The notes beneath the pieces are model-generated. The model did no database searches. It was not told where the DNA came from and saw nothing but the letters and a program-made list of their open reading frames with translations. Of a stretch of DNA of 64,000 nucleotides, positions 1-9,019 are shown one piece after another. Every line of letters begins with the position of its first letter. Within the stretch, counting starts at the first letter, position 1. The translations under genes were made by a program, and so were the position numbers. The stretch is from Salmonella enterica subsp. enterica serovar Choleraesuis (GTDB lineage: Bacteria; Pseudomonadota; Gammaproteobacteria; Enterobacterales; Enterobacteriaceae), in contig AP025685.1 of the NCBI GenBank assembly GCA_022846635.1, positions 868,001-932,000 of the forward strand, in the 5' to 3' direction.

Positions 1-1023
1 CCAAAAGGGGTGGTTCATAGCCATAAAAGCCTGCTAGCCAACGTTGAGCAAATTCGCACCATTGCTGACTTCACGCCCAGCGATCGGTTTATGTCGGCGC
101 TGCCGCTGTTCCACTCTTTTGGGCTGACTGTCGGCCTGTTAACCCCGCTGCTAACGGGCGCTGAGGTCTTTTTGTATCCCAGCCCGCTGCACTATCGAAT
201 GGTGCCGGAACTGACCTATGATCGTAACTGTACGGTTATCTTCGGTACGCCAACCTTCCTCGCGAACTATGCCCGTTTCGCTAACCCATACGACTTCTTC
301 CGGGTACGTTATGTGGTCGCAGGGGCTGAGAAACTTCAGGAAATTACGCGCCAGCTGTGGCAGGACAAATTCGGCCTGCGGATACTTGAAGGCTATGGGG
401 TCACTGAGTGCGCGCCGGTGGTATCTATTAACGTGCCGATGGCCGCATGTCCTGGCACCGTTGGTCGTATTCTGCCGGGTATGGATGCAAGGCTAATGGC
501 TGTGCCTGGTATTGAGGACGGCGGGCGCCTGCAGCTAAAAGGGCCGAACATCATGCACGGCTATCTGCGGGTTGATAATCCCGGCGTGCTGGAGCCGCCG
601 AGTGCCGAAAACGAAAAAGGCGTGGTTGAGCCCGGCTGGTATGACACGGGCGATATCGTTCGTTTTAATGAAAATGGCTTCTGCATTATCCAGGGGCGGG
701 CTAAGCGCTTTGCGAAAATTGCCGGTGAAATGGTATCGCTGGAAACCGTAGAGCAGCTGGCCCTGACCGTCTCTCCACAGAAAATGCATGCGACGCTAAC
801 CCGCCATGATGAAAAACGCGGCGAAGCACTGGTGTTGTATACCACCGATCCGGAACTGACGCGTGAGCAACTACTTACTCAGGCCAGGAGCAACGGCATA
901 CCTGAGCTGGCGGTTCCACGCGACATTCGTCTGCGTAAGCAGCTTCCCCTGTTGGGCAGCGGCAAGCCAGACTTTATGACGCTGAAAAAGCAACTGGCTG
1001 AGGAACAAGAGAACCATGAGTAA
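1..1023 (+). CDS. aas: Bifunctional 2-acyl-GPE acyltransferase/acyl-ACP synthetase, C-terminal part (5' truncated)
   Basis: The reading frame is open from the first base, so the gene begins left of the window. About 340 residues are visible, against roughly 719 in E. coli Aas; the N-terminal acyltransferase half is missing. What remains is the AMP-binding acyl-ACP synthetase half. It shows [10 protein letters not shown] (end of the P-loop-like motif), [20 protein letters not shown], the GWYDTGD motif and the C-terminal GSGKPDF with the presumed catalytic Lys. In E. coli the inner-membrane enzyme activates fatty acids onto ACP and re-acylates lysophosphatidylethanolamine. The stop overlaps the start of lplT by 8 bases, consistent with a coupled uptake and re-acylation operon. 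The GTG at base 10 is internal, not the start. Identity is very secure. Confidence 0.97.
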   Translation, partial: PKGVVHSHKSLLANVEQIRTIADFTPSDRFMSALPLFHSFGLTVGLLTPLLTGAEVFLYPSPLHYRMVPELTYDRNCTVIFGTPTFLANYARFANPYDFFRVRYVVAGAEKLQEITRQLWQDKFGLRILEGYGVTECAPVVSINVPMAACPGTVGRILPGMDARLMAVPGIEDGGRLQLKGPNIMHGYLRVDNPGVLEPPSAENEKGVVEPGWYDTGDIVRFNENGFCIIQGRAKRFAKIAGEMVSLETVEQLALTVSPQKMHATLTRHDEKRGEALVLYTTDPELTREQLLTQARSNGIPELAVPRDIRLRKQLPLLGSGKPDFMTLKKQLAEEQENHE

Positions 1024-2236
1024 CCAGGCCGTTCCGGATGCCGGACTCTGTTCCCGCGGGATGCTGGCGGTAGTTGCAGCGCAGTTTTTTTCCGCTTTTG
1101 GTGATAACGCGCTGCTGTTTGCCACCCTTGCAGTGCTTAAGGCCCACTACTATCCAGACTGGAGCCAGCCGGTACTGCAAATGCTGTTTGTAGCCACTTA
1201 CATACTTTGCGCACCGTTTGTTGGCCAGATTGCTGACAGCTTTGCCAAGGGGCGGGTCATGATGGTGGCTAACGGGCTGAAGCTTATCGGTGCCGCCGTT
1301 ATCTGCTTTGGATTGAACCCCTTCGTTGGCTATACCCTGGTTGGCATTGGCGCGGCGGCTTACTCACCGGCGAAATATGGGATTCTCGGTGAGCTGACGA
1401 CCGGTGAGCGGCTGGTCAAAGCCAACGGCGTTATGGAGTCATCGACGATTGCGGCAATATTGCTCGGTTCGGTGGCAGGGGGCGTACTGGCCGACTGGCA
1501 TCTGGTTGCCGCTCTGTTGGCCTGTATGCTGGTTTATGCCATTGCGGTCGTCGCCAACTTGCTGATACCGCGCCTGCCGGTGGCCCGCCCGGGCCAGTCA
1601 TGGCATCCGGCAGCCATGAGTGCCAGCTTCTTCAGTGCCGCCGCAACGCTATGGCGTAACGGTGAAACGCGCTTTTCGCTGGTCGGCACCAGCCTGTTTT
1701 GGGGGGCCGGGGTAACGCTACGCTTTCTGTTAGTACTGTGGGTACCGGTAGCGCTTGGCATCCACGATAACGCGACTCCAACCTACCTGAATGCGATGGT
1801 TGCACTGGGTATTGTTGCCGGGGCTGGATTAGCCGCCAGACTGGTTACACTCAATACTGTGGCGCGTTGTATGCCCGCCGGGGTGCTGATTGGCGTGGCG
1901 GTGGTGCTTTTTACGCTCCAACACAGTATTGGCGCGGCCTATGGGCTGCTGGTGGTAGTAGGGGCGCTGGGTGGTTTCTTTGTGGTGCCATTAAACGCAT
2001 TGCTTCAGGAGCGCGGTAAAAATAGCGTCGGTGCCGGTAATGCCATTGCGGTACAAAACCTCGGTGAAAACGCCGCTATGTTGCTGATGCTAGGGTTATA
2101 CGCTCTTGCGGTTCGCGCCGGCGCAAGCGTAATGGTTATTGGCGTAGGTTTTGGCGGGCTTTTTGCTCTGGCGATTGCGGTACTGTGGTTATGGCAATAC
2201 CGCAATCGCCGTAATGAATCAGGGCGCCAGGCGTAG
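1016..2236 (+). CDS. lplT: Lysophospholipid transporter LplT (MFS)
   Basis: 406 residues with many hydrophobic segments typical of a 12-helix major facilitator; E. coli LplT has about 397. The N-terminal segment [18 protein letters not shown] matches the family. LplT flips lysophosphatidylethanolamine across the inner membrane so that Aas, encoded immediately upstream with an 8-base overlap, can re-acylate it. The ATG at 1016 sits inside the end of aas and implies translational coupling. The C-terminus is basic ([11 protein letters not shown]). The gene ends 13 bases before the convergent end of tas, and no terminator is visible in that gap. Confidence 0.96.
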   Translation: MSNQAVPDAGLCSRGMLAVVAAQFFSAFGDNALLFATLAVLKAHYYPDWSQPVLQMLFVATYILCAPFVGQIADSFAKGRVMMVANGLKLIGAAVICFGLNPFVGYTLVGIGAAAYSPAKYGILGELTTGERLVKANGVMESSTIAAILLGSVAGGVLADWHLVAALLACMLVYAIAVVANLLIPRLPVARPGQSWHPAAMSASFFSAAATLWRNGETRFSLVGTSLFWGAGVTLRFLLVLWVPVALGIHDNATPTYLNAMVALGIVAGAGLAARLVTLNTVARCMPAGVLIGVAVVLFTLQHSIGAAYGLLVVVGALGGFFVVPLNALLQERGKNSVGAGNAIAVQNLGENAAMLLMLGLYALAVRAGASVMVIGVGFGGLFALAIAVLWLWQYRNRRNESGRQA

Positions 2237-2249
2237 CCCTGATGGTTCG

Positions 2250-3290
2250 TTAAGGTGCTGGGTAAGTGTACACCTTATGTACTGCTTCCAGCGCGGCAAT
2301 AACTTCGGCACTGAGAGTCAGGTCCATGCTGTCGATATTGCTTTTTAATTGTTCCATGGTCGTGGCACCCAGCAGGGTGCTGGCAACAAATGGCTGCTGG
2401 CGAACAAAAGCCAGCGCCATTTGCGCCGGATCAAGATGGAAGCGCTGTGCAACTTCAACATAGGCCGCAACGGCGCGCTGGGTTTGTTCACCGCTATAGC
2501 GCTGGAAGCGGCTGAACAGGGTGTTGCGGGCTCCCGCCGGGCGAGCCCCATTAAGATACTTACCGCTCAGGGTGCCGAAACCAAGGCAGGAATACGCCAG
2601 CAGCTGAACATCTTCATAGCGGCTCACTTCCGCCAGACCAACTTCAAAGCTGCGGTTCACCAGGCTGTACGGGTTCTGGATGGTGACGATGCGCGGCAGA
2701 TCGTGTTTGTCGGCCAGGTGCAAATAGCGCATTACACCCCATGCCGTTTCATTTGATACCCCTATATAACGAATCTTTCCTGCACGCTGACACTCGGCCA
2801 GTGCTTCCAGGGTTTCGAGCAGCGTTACCGCAGGCATTTCCTCCGCCCACTGGTAGCCCAGCTGGCCAAAGCAGTTAGTTGCGCGCTGTGGCCAGTGTAG
2901 TTGATAAAGGTCGATATAGTCGGTTTGCAGGCGCTTCAGGCTGGCATCCAGCGCTTCGCGGATATTTTTTCGATCCAGCTTCTGCCCGGGGCGAATCGGA
3001 GTATCGTTATTGCGGGCAGGGCCGCTTACTTTTGTTGCCAGTACAATCTTTTCGCGATTGCCGGTTTTAGCAAGCCATGAGCCAATGTAGCGCTCAGTCA
3101 GCCCTTGAGTTTCCGGGCGAGGGGGCACAGGGTACATTTCGGCTACGTCGATCAGGTTGATTCCACGGCTAAGCGCATAATCGAGCTGCGCGTGGGCGTC
3201 AGCTTCACTGTTCTGTTCACCAAACGTCATCGTGCCCAAACCAAGGAGACTGACCTCCAGGGAGCTATGGGGGATACGGTGATATTGCAT
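2250..3290 (-). CDS. tas: Aldo-keto reductase Tas
   Basis: 346 residues from the ATG at 3290 (MQYHRIPHSS), the same length as E. coli Tas. This start is preceded by AGGAAG at good spacing. An in-frame upstream ATG at 3374 would add 28 residues that do not look like the family and would run through the promoter. The aldo-keto reductase tetrad is visible as Asp48, Tyr53, Lys87 and His132, and the C-terminus carries ASTLLGATTMEQLKSN, the usual NADP-binding end of the barrel. The physiological substrate is not established; E. coli tas was named for suppressing a tyrosine auxotrophy under starvation. A LacI/GalR-type palindrome overlaps the likely -35 region. Convergent with lplT. Confidence 0.95.
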   Translation of the reverse strand: MQYHRIPHSSLEVSLLGLGTMTFGEQNSEADAHAQLDYALSRGINLIDVAEMYPVPPRPETQGLTERYIGSWLAKTGNREKIVLATKVSGPARNNDTPIRPGQKLDRKNIREALDASLKRLQTDYIDLYQLHWPQRATNCFGQLGYQWAEEMPAVTLLETLEALAECQRAGKIRYIGVSNETAWGVMRYLHLADKHDLPRIVTIQNPYSLVNRSFEVGLAEVSRYEDVQLLAYSCLGFGTLSGKYLNGARPAGARNTLFSRFQRYSGEQTQRAVAAYVEVAQRFHLDPAQMALAFVRQQPFVASTLLGATTMEQLKSNIDSMDLTLSAEVIAALEAVHKVYTYPAP

Positions 3291-3311
3291 AATCAGCTTC
3301 CTTTTTAATGA

Positions 3312-3350
3312 ATTATACCGGCATGGCAGGGCTCTCATGTAAGCGCTTAC
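3312..3350 (-). promoter_or_regulatory. Candidate tas promoter with LacI/GalR-family operator
   Basis: On the minus strand a perfect TATAAT lies at 3317-3312, about 22 bases before the tas start. A perfect 12-bp palindrome, GTAAGCGCTTAC, lies at 3339-3350. It fits the GNAANCGNTTNC core shared by GalR/GalS and related LacI-family operators. The palindrome overlaps where a -35 would fall (TTACAT with a 19-base spacer, or ACATGA with 17), which is a repression-type arrangement. The motifs are seen directly; the regulator and its effect are inferred. Confidence 0.5.
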
Positions 3351-3555
3351 TTCTGCTCCCATAATACTGGACATGGTAAGTGTGAGCCTGTTCTAACCGA
3401 TGCCTGCCGGGATAGCGTGATCTGTTGTGTTTACTCTGTGTATCACAGCCTGCCGCGTACGGGGTTTATAAACATGGCAGAGTGCTGGAAAAAGCGAAAG
3501 GAGAAATTAGTGAGGAAAGTTAATTGGCAGAGTAGAAAAGGATAGTGCAATCAAA

Positions 3556-3573
3556 CAGCGCTATTCAGCGCTG
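3556..3573 (-). terminator. Hairpin downstream of ygdR
   Basis: CAGCGCT/AGCGCTG 7-bp stem with a 4-base loop, 9 bases after the ygdR stop. It is followed on the minus strand by only a short T stretch (TTTGATT), so it is a weak intrinsic terminator at best. Confidence 0.4.
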
Positions 3574-3581
3574 CCTGTCGA

Positions 3582-3800
3582 TTAGCGTTCGATAATCTGT
3601 GATACATCGTCGCGGTTGATCTGCATTTCATTTCCCTGCAGATCGCGATAGCTTACCAGGCCGGTATCGTCATCGATTTGTGGTTTACCTTCGGTAAGAA
3701 TCATACGGCCATCCTTAGTCGCCATAACGTAGTCACTCGTGCAACCAGATACAGCAAAGGCTAAACCAACTGCGGAAATTGCTACAGCCCATTTATTCAT
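3582..3800 (-). CDS. ygdR: Small DUF903 lipoprotein YgdR
   Basis: 72 residues, the E. coli YgdR length. The N-terminal 19 residues form a lipoprotein signal ending in VSGC with Cys20 as the lipidation site. Residue 21 is Thr rather than Asp, so sorting to the outer membrane is expected. The mature part [17 protein letters not shown] and the QINRDDV near the C-terminus define the small beta-rich DUF903 fold. Function is unknown. A paralogue, ygdI, lies at 31641-31865. The start ATG has a GAGGGCAT segment upstream. It sits downstream of ygdQ on the same strand, separated by 146 bases that include a hairpin, so it is probably its own unit. Confidence 0.94.
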   Translation of the reverse strand: MNKWAVAISAVGLAFAVSGCTSDYVMATKDGRMILTEGKPQIDDDTGLVSYRDLQGNEMQINRDDVSQIIER

Positions 3801-3911
3801 TGTTATATGCCCTCGCAGTGATTAAAAAATATCAGTCCAGAACTCTATTTTAGTAATAACTTTTTTTGCGGGGGGGATAAAAGTGGCAAATTCTGAAAAA
3901 AAAGCTCACAA

Positions 3912-3940
3912 AGAGAAAACGCCCCTCTTTGAGGGACGTT
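3912..3940 (-). terminator. Intrinsic terminator after ygdQ
   Basis: 10-bp stem (AACGTCCCTC/GAGGGGCGTT on the minus strand, one G-T wobble) with a 3-base loop, then TTTTCTC, a few bases beyond the ygdQ stop. Confidence 0.6.
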
Positions 3941-3946
3941 GATATA

Positions 3947-4657
3947 TCAGGACTCTTTTTTACTGCGTATCAGATTAAGAGACTCCACGCCCATAGAGAA
4001 GAACATGGCAAAGTAGATATAGCCTTTCGGAATGTCGATGTCGAAACCTTCCAGAATTAAGGTAAAACCAACCAGGATCAGGAAGGATAAAGCCAGCATT
4101 TTCACCGAAGGATGGCGGGCTACAAATTCACCAATTGGTCGGGCGGCAAACATCATAATACCCACGGCGATAACCACTGCCGCCATCATAATTATAAGAT
4201 GGCTCGACAGACCGACGGCGGTAATAACAGAGTCGAGGCTGAAGACAATATCCAGCACCATTATCTGCAAGATTGCGCCCCAGAATGACCGAACTTTGGT
4301 GGTCATCTCTTCTTCATCACCTTCGATAGTTTCATGAATCTCCCGACTGGCCTTCCAGATCAGGAATAACCCACCGACGATGAGGATCAGGTCGCGTACC
4401 GAAATGGCTTCTCCAAACGCCGTAAATAGCGGATGCGTTAATCGTGTTACCCAGGCAATAGACGCCAGCAGCAGCAGACGCATGATCATCGCCCCGGTCA
4501 ATCCCAGGCGACGGGCGCTACTCTGTTGAGAGTGGGGAAGCTTTGCAACGACGAGCGAGAGGAAAATGATATTGTCGATACCCAAAACTATCTCCAGGAT
4601 AGTCAGCGTGCCAAGCGCCATCCAGGCATTGGGATCGGTAAGCCATGCAAACAACAT
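3947..4657 (-). CDS. ygdQ: TerC-family inner membrane protein YgdQ
   Basis: 236 residues (E. coli YgdQ about 237). The TerC family signature is clear: LEIVLGIDNIIFLS in the first membrane helix and LDIVFSLDSVITAVGL in a later helix, each with an acidic residue buried in the membrane. About seven hydrophobic segments are present. A charged loop near residues 105-120 (EIHETIEGDEEEM) separates the two halves. TerC relatives are implicated in metal ion handling, notably manganese export during secretion, but the role of YgdQ itself is not established. It lies downstream of mutH on the same strand with about 70 bases between, and a hairpin terminator follows it. Confidence 0.93.
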   Translation of the reverse strand: MLFAWLTDPNAWMALGTLTILEIVLGIDNIIFLSLVVAKLPHSQQSSARRLGLTGAMIMRLLLLASIAWVTRLTHPLFTAFGEAISVRDLILIVGGLFLIWKASREIHETIEGDEEEMTTKVRSFWGAILQIMVLDIVFSLDSVITAVGLSSHLIIMMAAVVIAVGIMMFAARPIGEFVARHPSVKMLALSFLILVGFTLILEGFDIDIPKGYIYFAMFFSMGVESLNLIRSKKES

Positions 4658-4726
4658 TAATGATAAGTCCTGCCAATATTTCTAAACCGCTATTATAGGC
4701 GCAACCGTAGCGCCGAAACAGGCGGA

Positions 4727-5413
4727 TCAGATAAGAAAATGTCGGGCCAGTAGCGCCGCAGTGAATGGCTTTTTCAAATAAAAGCCGCGTGGAAGCGTCA
4801 GAATTGGTTGTCCATCTCGTCCTATCGCTTCGGTTAGCGCTTTACTATTTGCCGCCTTCGGCCGTAGTTGCAACACTTCGCCGTAACGCGCAGTGATACT
4901 TTCGACTTCACCTAACACGATAAGATCCATTAACTCTTCCCAGTCGCGCTTAAGCTGTAGCTCCTCTTCTTCTGACGGGCGCCATAGCAGCGGAGCCCCG
5001 ACCCGGCGTTCAGACAGAGGTATAGTGCGGCTTCCCTCAACCGGGATCCATAGTACGCACTGTAATTTATGGCGCACGTGGCAGGTTTCCCAGATAACTC
5101 CGCTATTACCGGTTAGTGGGGCGACACAGACAAAGGTTGTTTCCAATGGCCGGCCTTCACTATCTACCGGAATTGTCTTTAGCTCGACGCCAAGCGCGGC
5201 GAAATCCTGTTCTGGTTTGCTTCCCGCACTGGCACCAAGCCAGCGTTCCAGCAGCATGCCAATCCAGCCTTTATCCCTTTTCAAATTAGCCGGCGCGACT
5301 ATATCAGCAAGAGCCGCCAGCTCACCCAGGGTATACCCCGCCAGGCGTTGAGCCTGAGTCAAAAGCTGGTCAATGGTTTGCGGTGGATGGCTGAGTGGAC
5401 GTAAGTTTTGCAT
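4727..5413 (-). CDS. mutH: DNA mismatch repair endonuclease MutH
   Basis: MutH nicks the unmethylated strand at hemimethylated GATC sites after activation by MutS and MutL. With the start at 5413 (MQNLRPL) the protein has 228 residues and aligns with E. coli MutH (229). The catalytic residues then fall at Asp70, Glu77 and Lys79 in [11 protein letters not shown], the E. coli numbering, which is why I prefer this start. ATGs at 5419 and 5422 are alternatives; none has a strong ribosome site. The C-terminus reads ARHFLI, lacking the final Gln of E. coli. The upstream gene-free interval carries the DARS2-like DnaA boxes. Confidence 0.96.
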   Translation of the reverse strand: MQNLRPLSHPPQTIDQLLTQAQRLAGYTLGELAALADIVAPANLKRDKGWIGMLLERWLGASAGSKPEQDFAALGVELKTIPVDSEGRPLETTFVCVAPLTGNSGVIWETCHVRHKLQCVLWIPVEGSRTIPLSERRVGAPLLWRPSEEEELQLKRDWEELMDLIVLGEVESITARYGEVLQLRPKAANSKALTEAIGRDGQPILTLPRGFYLKKPFTAALLARHFLI

Positions 5414-5597
5414 ATTCATCATATGGTTAAAAATTGACCGCTAAATTCAGGGGCTGTGGAAATCTCAGAGCAGAAAGAGTGATTTACATATAATCATATG
5501 ATTTTAATGACTATATGAGAATTTTTTTGGCAAAATTTTTGCGCTGAATTTAGGTTTTCCAATTCTGGTCACTGACAATGAACAGGATCTTACACCA

Positions 5598-5930
5598 TGT
5601 TATCCACAGAAAAATGGGATAACTGGAAAAAAGCCTGACCACTGGTTCGATTTACAGCCTTGACGAGTGGTGAAAATCGCGAAATTGCTCAGTCAGTGAT
5701 TAACTAATTGGCACAATCTGTGGATAAAACCGACATTGGATGATCTTTCATCAACCCGTGATCTTTAGGTGCTAATATACTGAGATAAACAAAACTTAAT
5801 TTCACTGTTTGTCATTTACTGTATTGATTTTAATTGTTTTTATTGCGCTGTGTTTTCGCGGTGTAATCGTGTTATTTTTGGCTTTTCCTCAACAACTGCC
5901 GGGTTCTTCACAGTGATATCCACAGAAAAA
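5598..5930. other. DARS2-like DnaA-box cluster in the mutH-rppH intergenic region
   Basis: The 680-base gap between mutH and rppH holds two perfect DnaA boxes: TTATCCACA at 5600-5608 (plus) and its complement at 5719-5727 (minus). A one-mismatch box, ATATCCACA, is at 5916-5924. A weak inverted box at 5614-5622 (TTATCCCAT on minus) faces the first. An IHF-like site (TACTGTATTGATT, one mismatch) is at 5817-5829. In E. coli this interval contains DARS2, which helps convert ADP-DnaA to ATP-DnaA and needs IHF and Fis. Motifs are seen; DARS2 function follows from position and family knowledge. I see no small gene in 5423-6093, which is AT-rich. Confidence 0.7.
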
Positions 5931-6093
5931 GTGAATAAAATCACCCAATGACCACCTCTGCTGTTTATAACTAGGCTAAAAATTGTGAGTTATTCAAATG
6001 TTATACCGTCAGCATCCTTACTACAGAGTGGTTTACCGCCTTTCGGGAGTATGAAACAATCGCTGATATTCAGTTTCTTTTTGAGGTAGTCCA

Positions 6094-6624
6094 GTGATCG
6101 ATGATGATGGCTACCGCCCGAATGTAGGGATCGTAATCTGTAATCGACAGGGGCAAGTGATGTGGGCCAGACGTTTTGGCCAACACTCCTGGCAGTTTCC
6201 TCAGGGGGGAATTAACCCCGGCGAATCCGCGGAGCAGGCCATGTTTCGTGAGTTATTCGAGGAGGTAGGGCTGCAACGTAAAGATGTACGTGTGCTAGCC
6301 TCTACCCGCAACTGGTTACGTTACAAATTACCGAAACGTTTGGTGCGTTGGGACACAAAGCCAGTATGTATTGGCCAGAAGCAGAAGTGGTTTCTGCTGC
6401 AATTAGTCAGCAACGACTCGGAAATCAACATGCAAACCTGTAGCACGCCGGAGTTTGATGGCTGGCGTTGGGTAAGCTATTGGTATCCGGTGCGCCAGGT
6501 AGTCTCATTCAAGCGCGATGTTTATCGTCGGGTAATGAAAGAGTTCGCCAGTGTCGTTATGCCACTTCAGGAAGCCGCGCCGCCGCGAAACAATGTTCCG
6601 GGGTGGCGAAGAAAAAGAGGTTAG
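6094..6624 (+). CDS. rppH: RNA pyrophosphohydrolase RppH
   Basis: 176 residues, as in E. coli. RppH is the Nudix enzyme that removes pyrophosphate from 5' triphosphorylated RNAs and so triggers RNase E-dependent decay. The Nudix box spans Gly38 to Gly59, with Glu44, Arg52-Glu53 and Glu56-Glu57 in place. The start is a GTG (read as Met) with TGAGGTAG 8 bases upstream. The C-terminus is basic (GWRRKRG). ptsP begins 10 bases after the stop, so the two genes are probably cotranscribed as in E. coli. The DARS2-like interval lies upstream. Confidence 0.97.
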   Translation: MIDDDGYRPNVGIVICNRQGQVMWARRFGQHSWQFPQGGINPGESAEQAMFRELFEEVGLQRKDVRVLASTRNWLRYKLPKRLVRWDTKPVCIGQKQKWFLLQLVSNDSEINMQTCSTPEFDGWRWVSYWYPVRQVVSFKRDVYRRVMKEFASVVMPLQEAAPPRNNVPGWRRKRG

Positions 6625-6634
6625 TTACGCGCAG

Positions 6635-8881
6635 ATGCTCACGCCGTTAAGAGAAATTGTTGAGAAAGTCGCCAGTGCGCCGCGCCTCGATGAGGCGCTT
6701 AACATTCTGGTGAATGACATCTGCCTTGTGATGGATACCGAGGTTTGCTCGGTATACCTCGCCGATAACGACCGCCGCTGTTACTACCTGATGGCCACTC
6801 GAGGCCTGAAAAAGCCGCGCGGTCGTACCGTTACTCTTGCCTTTGATGAGGGGATTGTTGGCCTGGTCGGGCGTCTTGCCGAGCCAATTAACTTAGCCGA
6901 CGCGCAAAAACACCCCAGTTTTAAATATATTCCCTCGGTGAAAGAAGAGCGTTTCCGCGCTTTTCTCGGGGTGCCTATTATTCAGCGCCGTCAGTTGCTC
7001 GGCGTGCTGGTGGTTCAGCAGCGTGAGTTAAGGCAGTTTGACGAGAGCGAAGAGTCGTTCCTGGTCACTCTGGCTACGCAGATGGCCGCCATTCTGTCCC
7101 AATCCCAGCTTACGGCCCTCTTTGGTCGCTACCGCCAGACGCGTATTCGCGCCCTGGCCGCAGCGCCCGGCGTGGCTATTGCCCGGGGCTGGATGGATAC
7201 CTCACAGCCGCTTATCGAGCAGGTTTCAGAGGCCTCAACGCTCGATCGTTCTCAAGAACGTGAGCGCCTGACCGCCGCGCTTGAGCAGGCAGCCTTAGAG
7301 TTTCGCCGCCACAGTAAGCGCTTCAGCGCCGGGGCGCAAAAAGAAACTGCGGCCATTTTCGATCTCTACCTGCATTTACTCTCAGATCAACGGCTGCGTC
7401 GGGAGCTGTATTCTGCCATTGAAAAAGGCTCAGTTGCCGAATGGGCAGTGCGCCAGGTTATTAGCAAATTTGCCGAGCAATTCGCCGGGCTGACTGACAG
7501 CTATCTGAAAGAGCGCGCTGGCGATTTACGCACTCTGGGCCAGCGCCTGCTGTTCCACCTTGATGATTCCATTCAAAGTCCCAGCAGCTGGCCAGAGCGC
7601 TTCGTGCTGGTGGCCGATGAACTCTCCGCAACGCTCTTAGCCGAGCTGCCGCTGGACCGGCTGGCCGGGGTAGTGGTACGCGATGGCGCTGCGAACTCCC
7701 ATGCCGCCATTATGGTTCGCGCCATGGGCATTCCGACGGTGATGGGCGCGGATATGGAACCGGCTTCCCTTGCCCGACGTATGCTCGTCGTCGATGGGTA
7801 TCGGGGTGAAGTGCTCATCGATCCTGAACCGGTACTGCTCCAGGAATATAAGCGGCTGGTTAGTGAGGAAGATGAACTAAGCCGGGTGGCTGAGGGTGAT
7901 GCGCAAAGCCCGGCCCAGCTTAAAAGCGGTGAGCGAATTCAGGTGATGCTGAATGCCGGTCTTAGCCCGGAACATGAAGAAAAGCTGGGTAATCGCATCG
8001 ATGGTATTGGGCTGTATCGCACTGAAATCCCATTTATGCTGCAAAGCGGCTTTCCCTCTGAAGAGGAGCAGGTGGCTCAGTATCAGGGCATGCTGCAAAT
8101 GTTTAACAGTAAGCCTGTGACGCTGCGTACTTTGGATATCGGTGCCGATAAGCAGCTGCCTTATATGCCGATAAGCGAAGAGAACCCGTGCCTCGGCTGG
8201 CGCGGCATTCGTATTACTCTCGACCAGCCGGAAATTTTTCTGATTCAGGTGCGGGCCATGCTGCGCGCTAACGCTGCAACCGGCAATCTGAGCATTCTGC
8301 TGCCGATGGTGACTAACCTTGATGAGGTTGATGACGCCAGGAGGCTCATAGAGCGCGCGGGGCGTGAAGTTGAAGAAACGCTGGGTTATGAAATTCCGCG
8401 TCCACGTCTTGGTGTGATGATTGAAGTGCCATCCATGTTGTTTATGCTGCCGCAGCTATCAGGACGGGTAGATTTTATCTCTGTGGGCAGCAACGACCTT
8501 ACCCAGTATCTGCTGGCCGTCGATCGTAACAATACCCGGGTCGCTAACCTGTACGATAGCCTGCACCCGGCTATGCTGCGCGCACTGTATATGATCTCAT
8601 CGCTGGCTCGTGAACACGGGTTGATGCTGGGGTTGTGCGGTGAAATGGCCGGCGATCCAATGTGTACTGCGCTGTTGATTGGTATGGGTTACCACCATTT
8701 GTCGATGAACGGCCATGCGGTAGCGCGTATCAAATACTTACTGCGCCATATTACTCTGGAAGAGGCTGAAAACCTGGCTCAGCGCAGCCTGGAAGCTCAG
8801 CTCGGTACCGAAGTTCGCCATCAGGTTGCGGCGTTTATGGAGCGGCGCGGTATGGGGGGACTTATCCGCGGCGGGCGTTAG
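6635..8881 (+). CDS. ptsP: Phosphoenolpyruvate-protein phosphotransferase PtsP (enzyme I-Ntr)
   Basis: 748 residues from the ATG at 6635 (MLTPLREIVEK), exactly the E. coli length. The frame stays open upstream to 6551, but that overlaps rppH and lacks family similarity. An N-terminal GAF domain (about residues 15-155, IVGLVGRLAEPINLADA) precedes enzyme I domains: the phospho-histidine signature DGAANSHAAIMVRAMGIP and the C-terminal PEP-binding barrel with GSNDLTQYLLAVDRN and LCGEMAGD. PtsP phosphorylates NPr in the nitrogen PTS, linking glutamine sensed by the GAF domain to regulators of potassium and nitrogen metabolism. The ribosome site is weak (AGAGG, 13 bases away). Confidence 0.96.
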   Translation: MLTPLREIVEKVASAPRLDEALNILVNDICLVMDTEVCSVYLADNDRRCYYLMATRGLKKPRGRTVTLAFDEGIVGLVGRLAEPINLADAQKHPSFKYIPSVKEERFRAFLGVPIIQRRQLLGVLVVQQRELRQFDESEESFLVTLATQMAAILSQSQLTALFGRYRQTRIRALAAAPGVAIARGWMDTSQPLIEQVSEASTLDRSQERERLTAALEQAALEFRRHSKRFSAGAQKETAAIFDLYLHLLSDQRLRRELYSAIEKGSVAEWAVRQVISKFAEQFAGLTDSYLKERAGDLRTLGQRLLFHLDDSIQSPSSWPERFVLVADELSATLLAELPLDRLAGVVVRDGAANSHAAIMVRAMGIPTVMGADMEPASLARRMLVVDGYRGEVLIDPEPVLLQEYKRLVSEEDELSRVAEGDAQSPAQLKSGERIQVMLNAGLSPEHEEKLGNRIDGIGLYRTEIPFMLQSGFPSEEEQVAQYQGMLQMFNSKPVTLRTLDIGADKQLPYMPISEENPCLGWRGIRITLDQPEIFLIQVRAMLRANAATGNLSILLPMVTNLDEVDDARRLIERAGREVEETLGYEIPRPRLGVMIEVPSMLFMLPQLSGRVDFISVGSNDLTQYLLAVDRNNTRVANLYDSLHPAMLRALYMISSLAREHGLMLGLCGEMAGDPMCTALLIGMGYHHLSMNGHAVARIKYLLRHITLEEAENLAQRSLEAQLGTEVRHQVAAFMERRGMGGLIRGGR

Positions 8882-8925
8882 TACTGAACATTTACAACTC
8901 CTGACGGCCAGATTTCTGGCCGTTA

Positions 8926-8934
8926 TGCTATGAT
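8926..8934 (+). promoter_or_regulatory. Extended -10 element upstream of lgt
   Basis: TGCTATGAT (TGn plus TATGAT) lies 86 bases before lgt. It directly follows a perfect 8-bp stem hairpin (ACGGCCAG ATTT CTGGCCGT, 8904-8923) that has no T run. The hairpin may mark the 3' end of the ptsP transcript. Both assignments are inferred from sequence only. Confidence 0.4.
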
Positions 8935-9019
8935 TTTGCGCTTTGGGAGCACCGGTATGGTGCGCTTTACTTTTCTCTGCCGTCCATTCTGGCGGTATTA
9001 AACGAATTTGTGGTGACAG

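Noticed and set aside
3421..3450. CTGTGTATCACAG upstream of tas, considered as a CRP site
   Set aside because: The half-sites are only 3 bases apart, whereas CRP needs a 6-base gap between TGTGA and TCACA.
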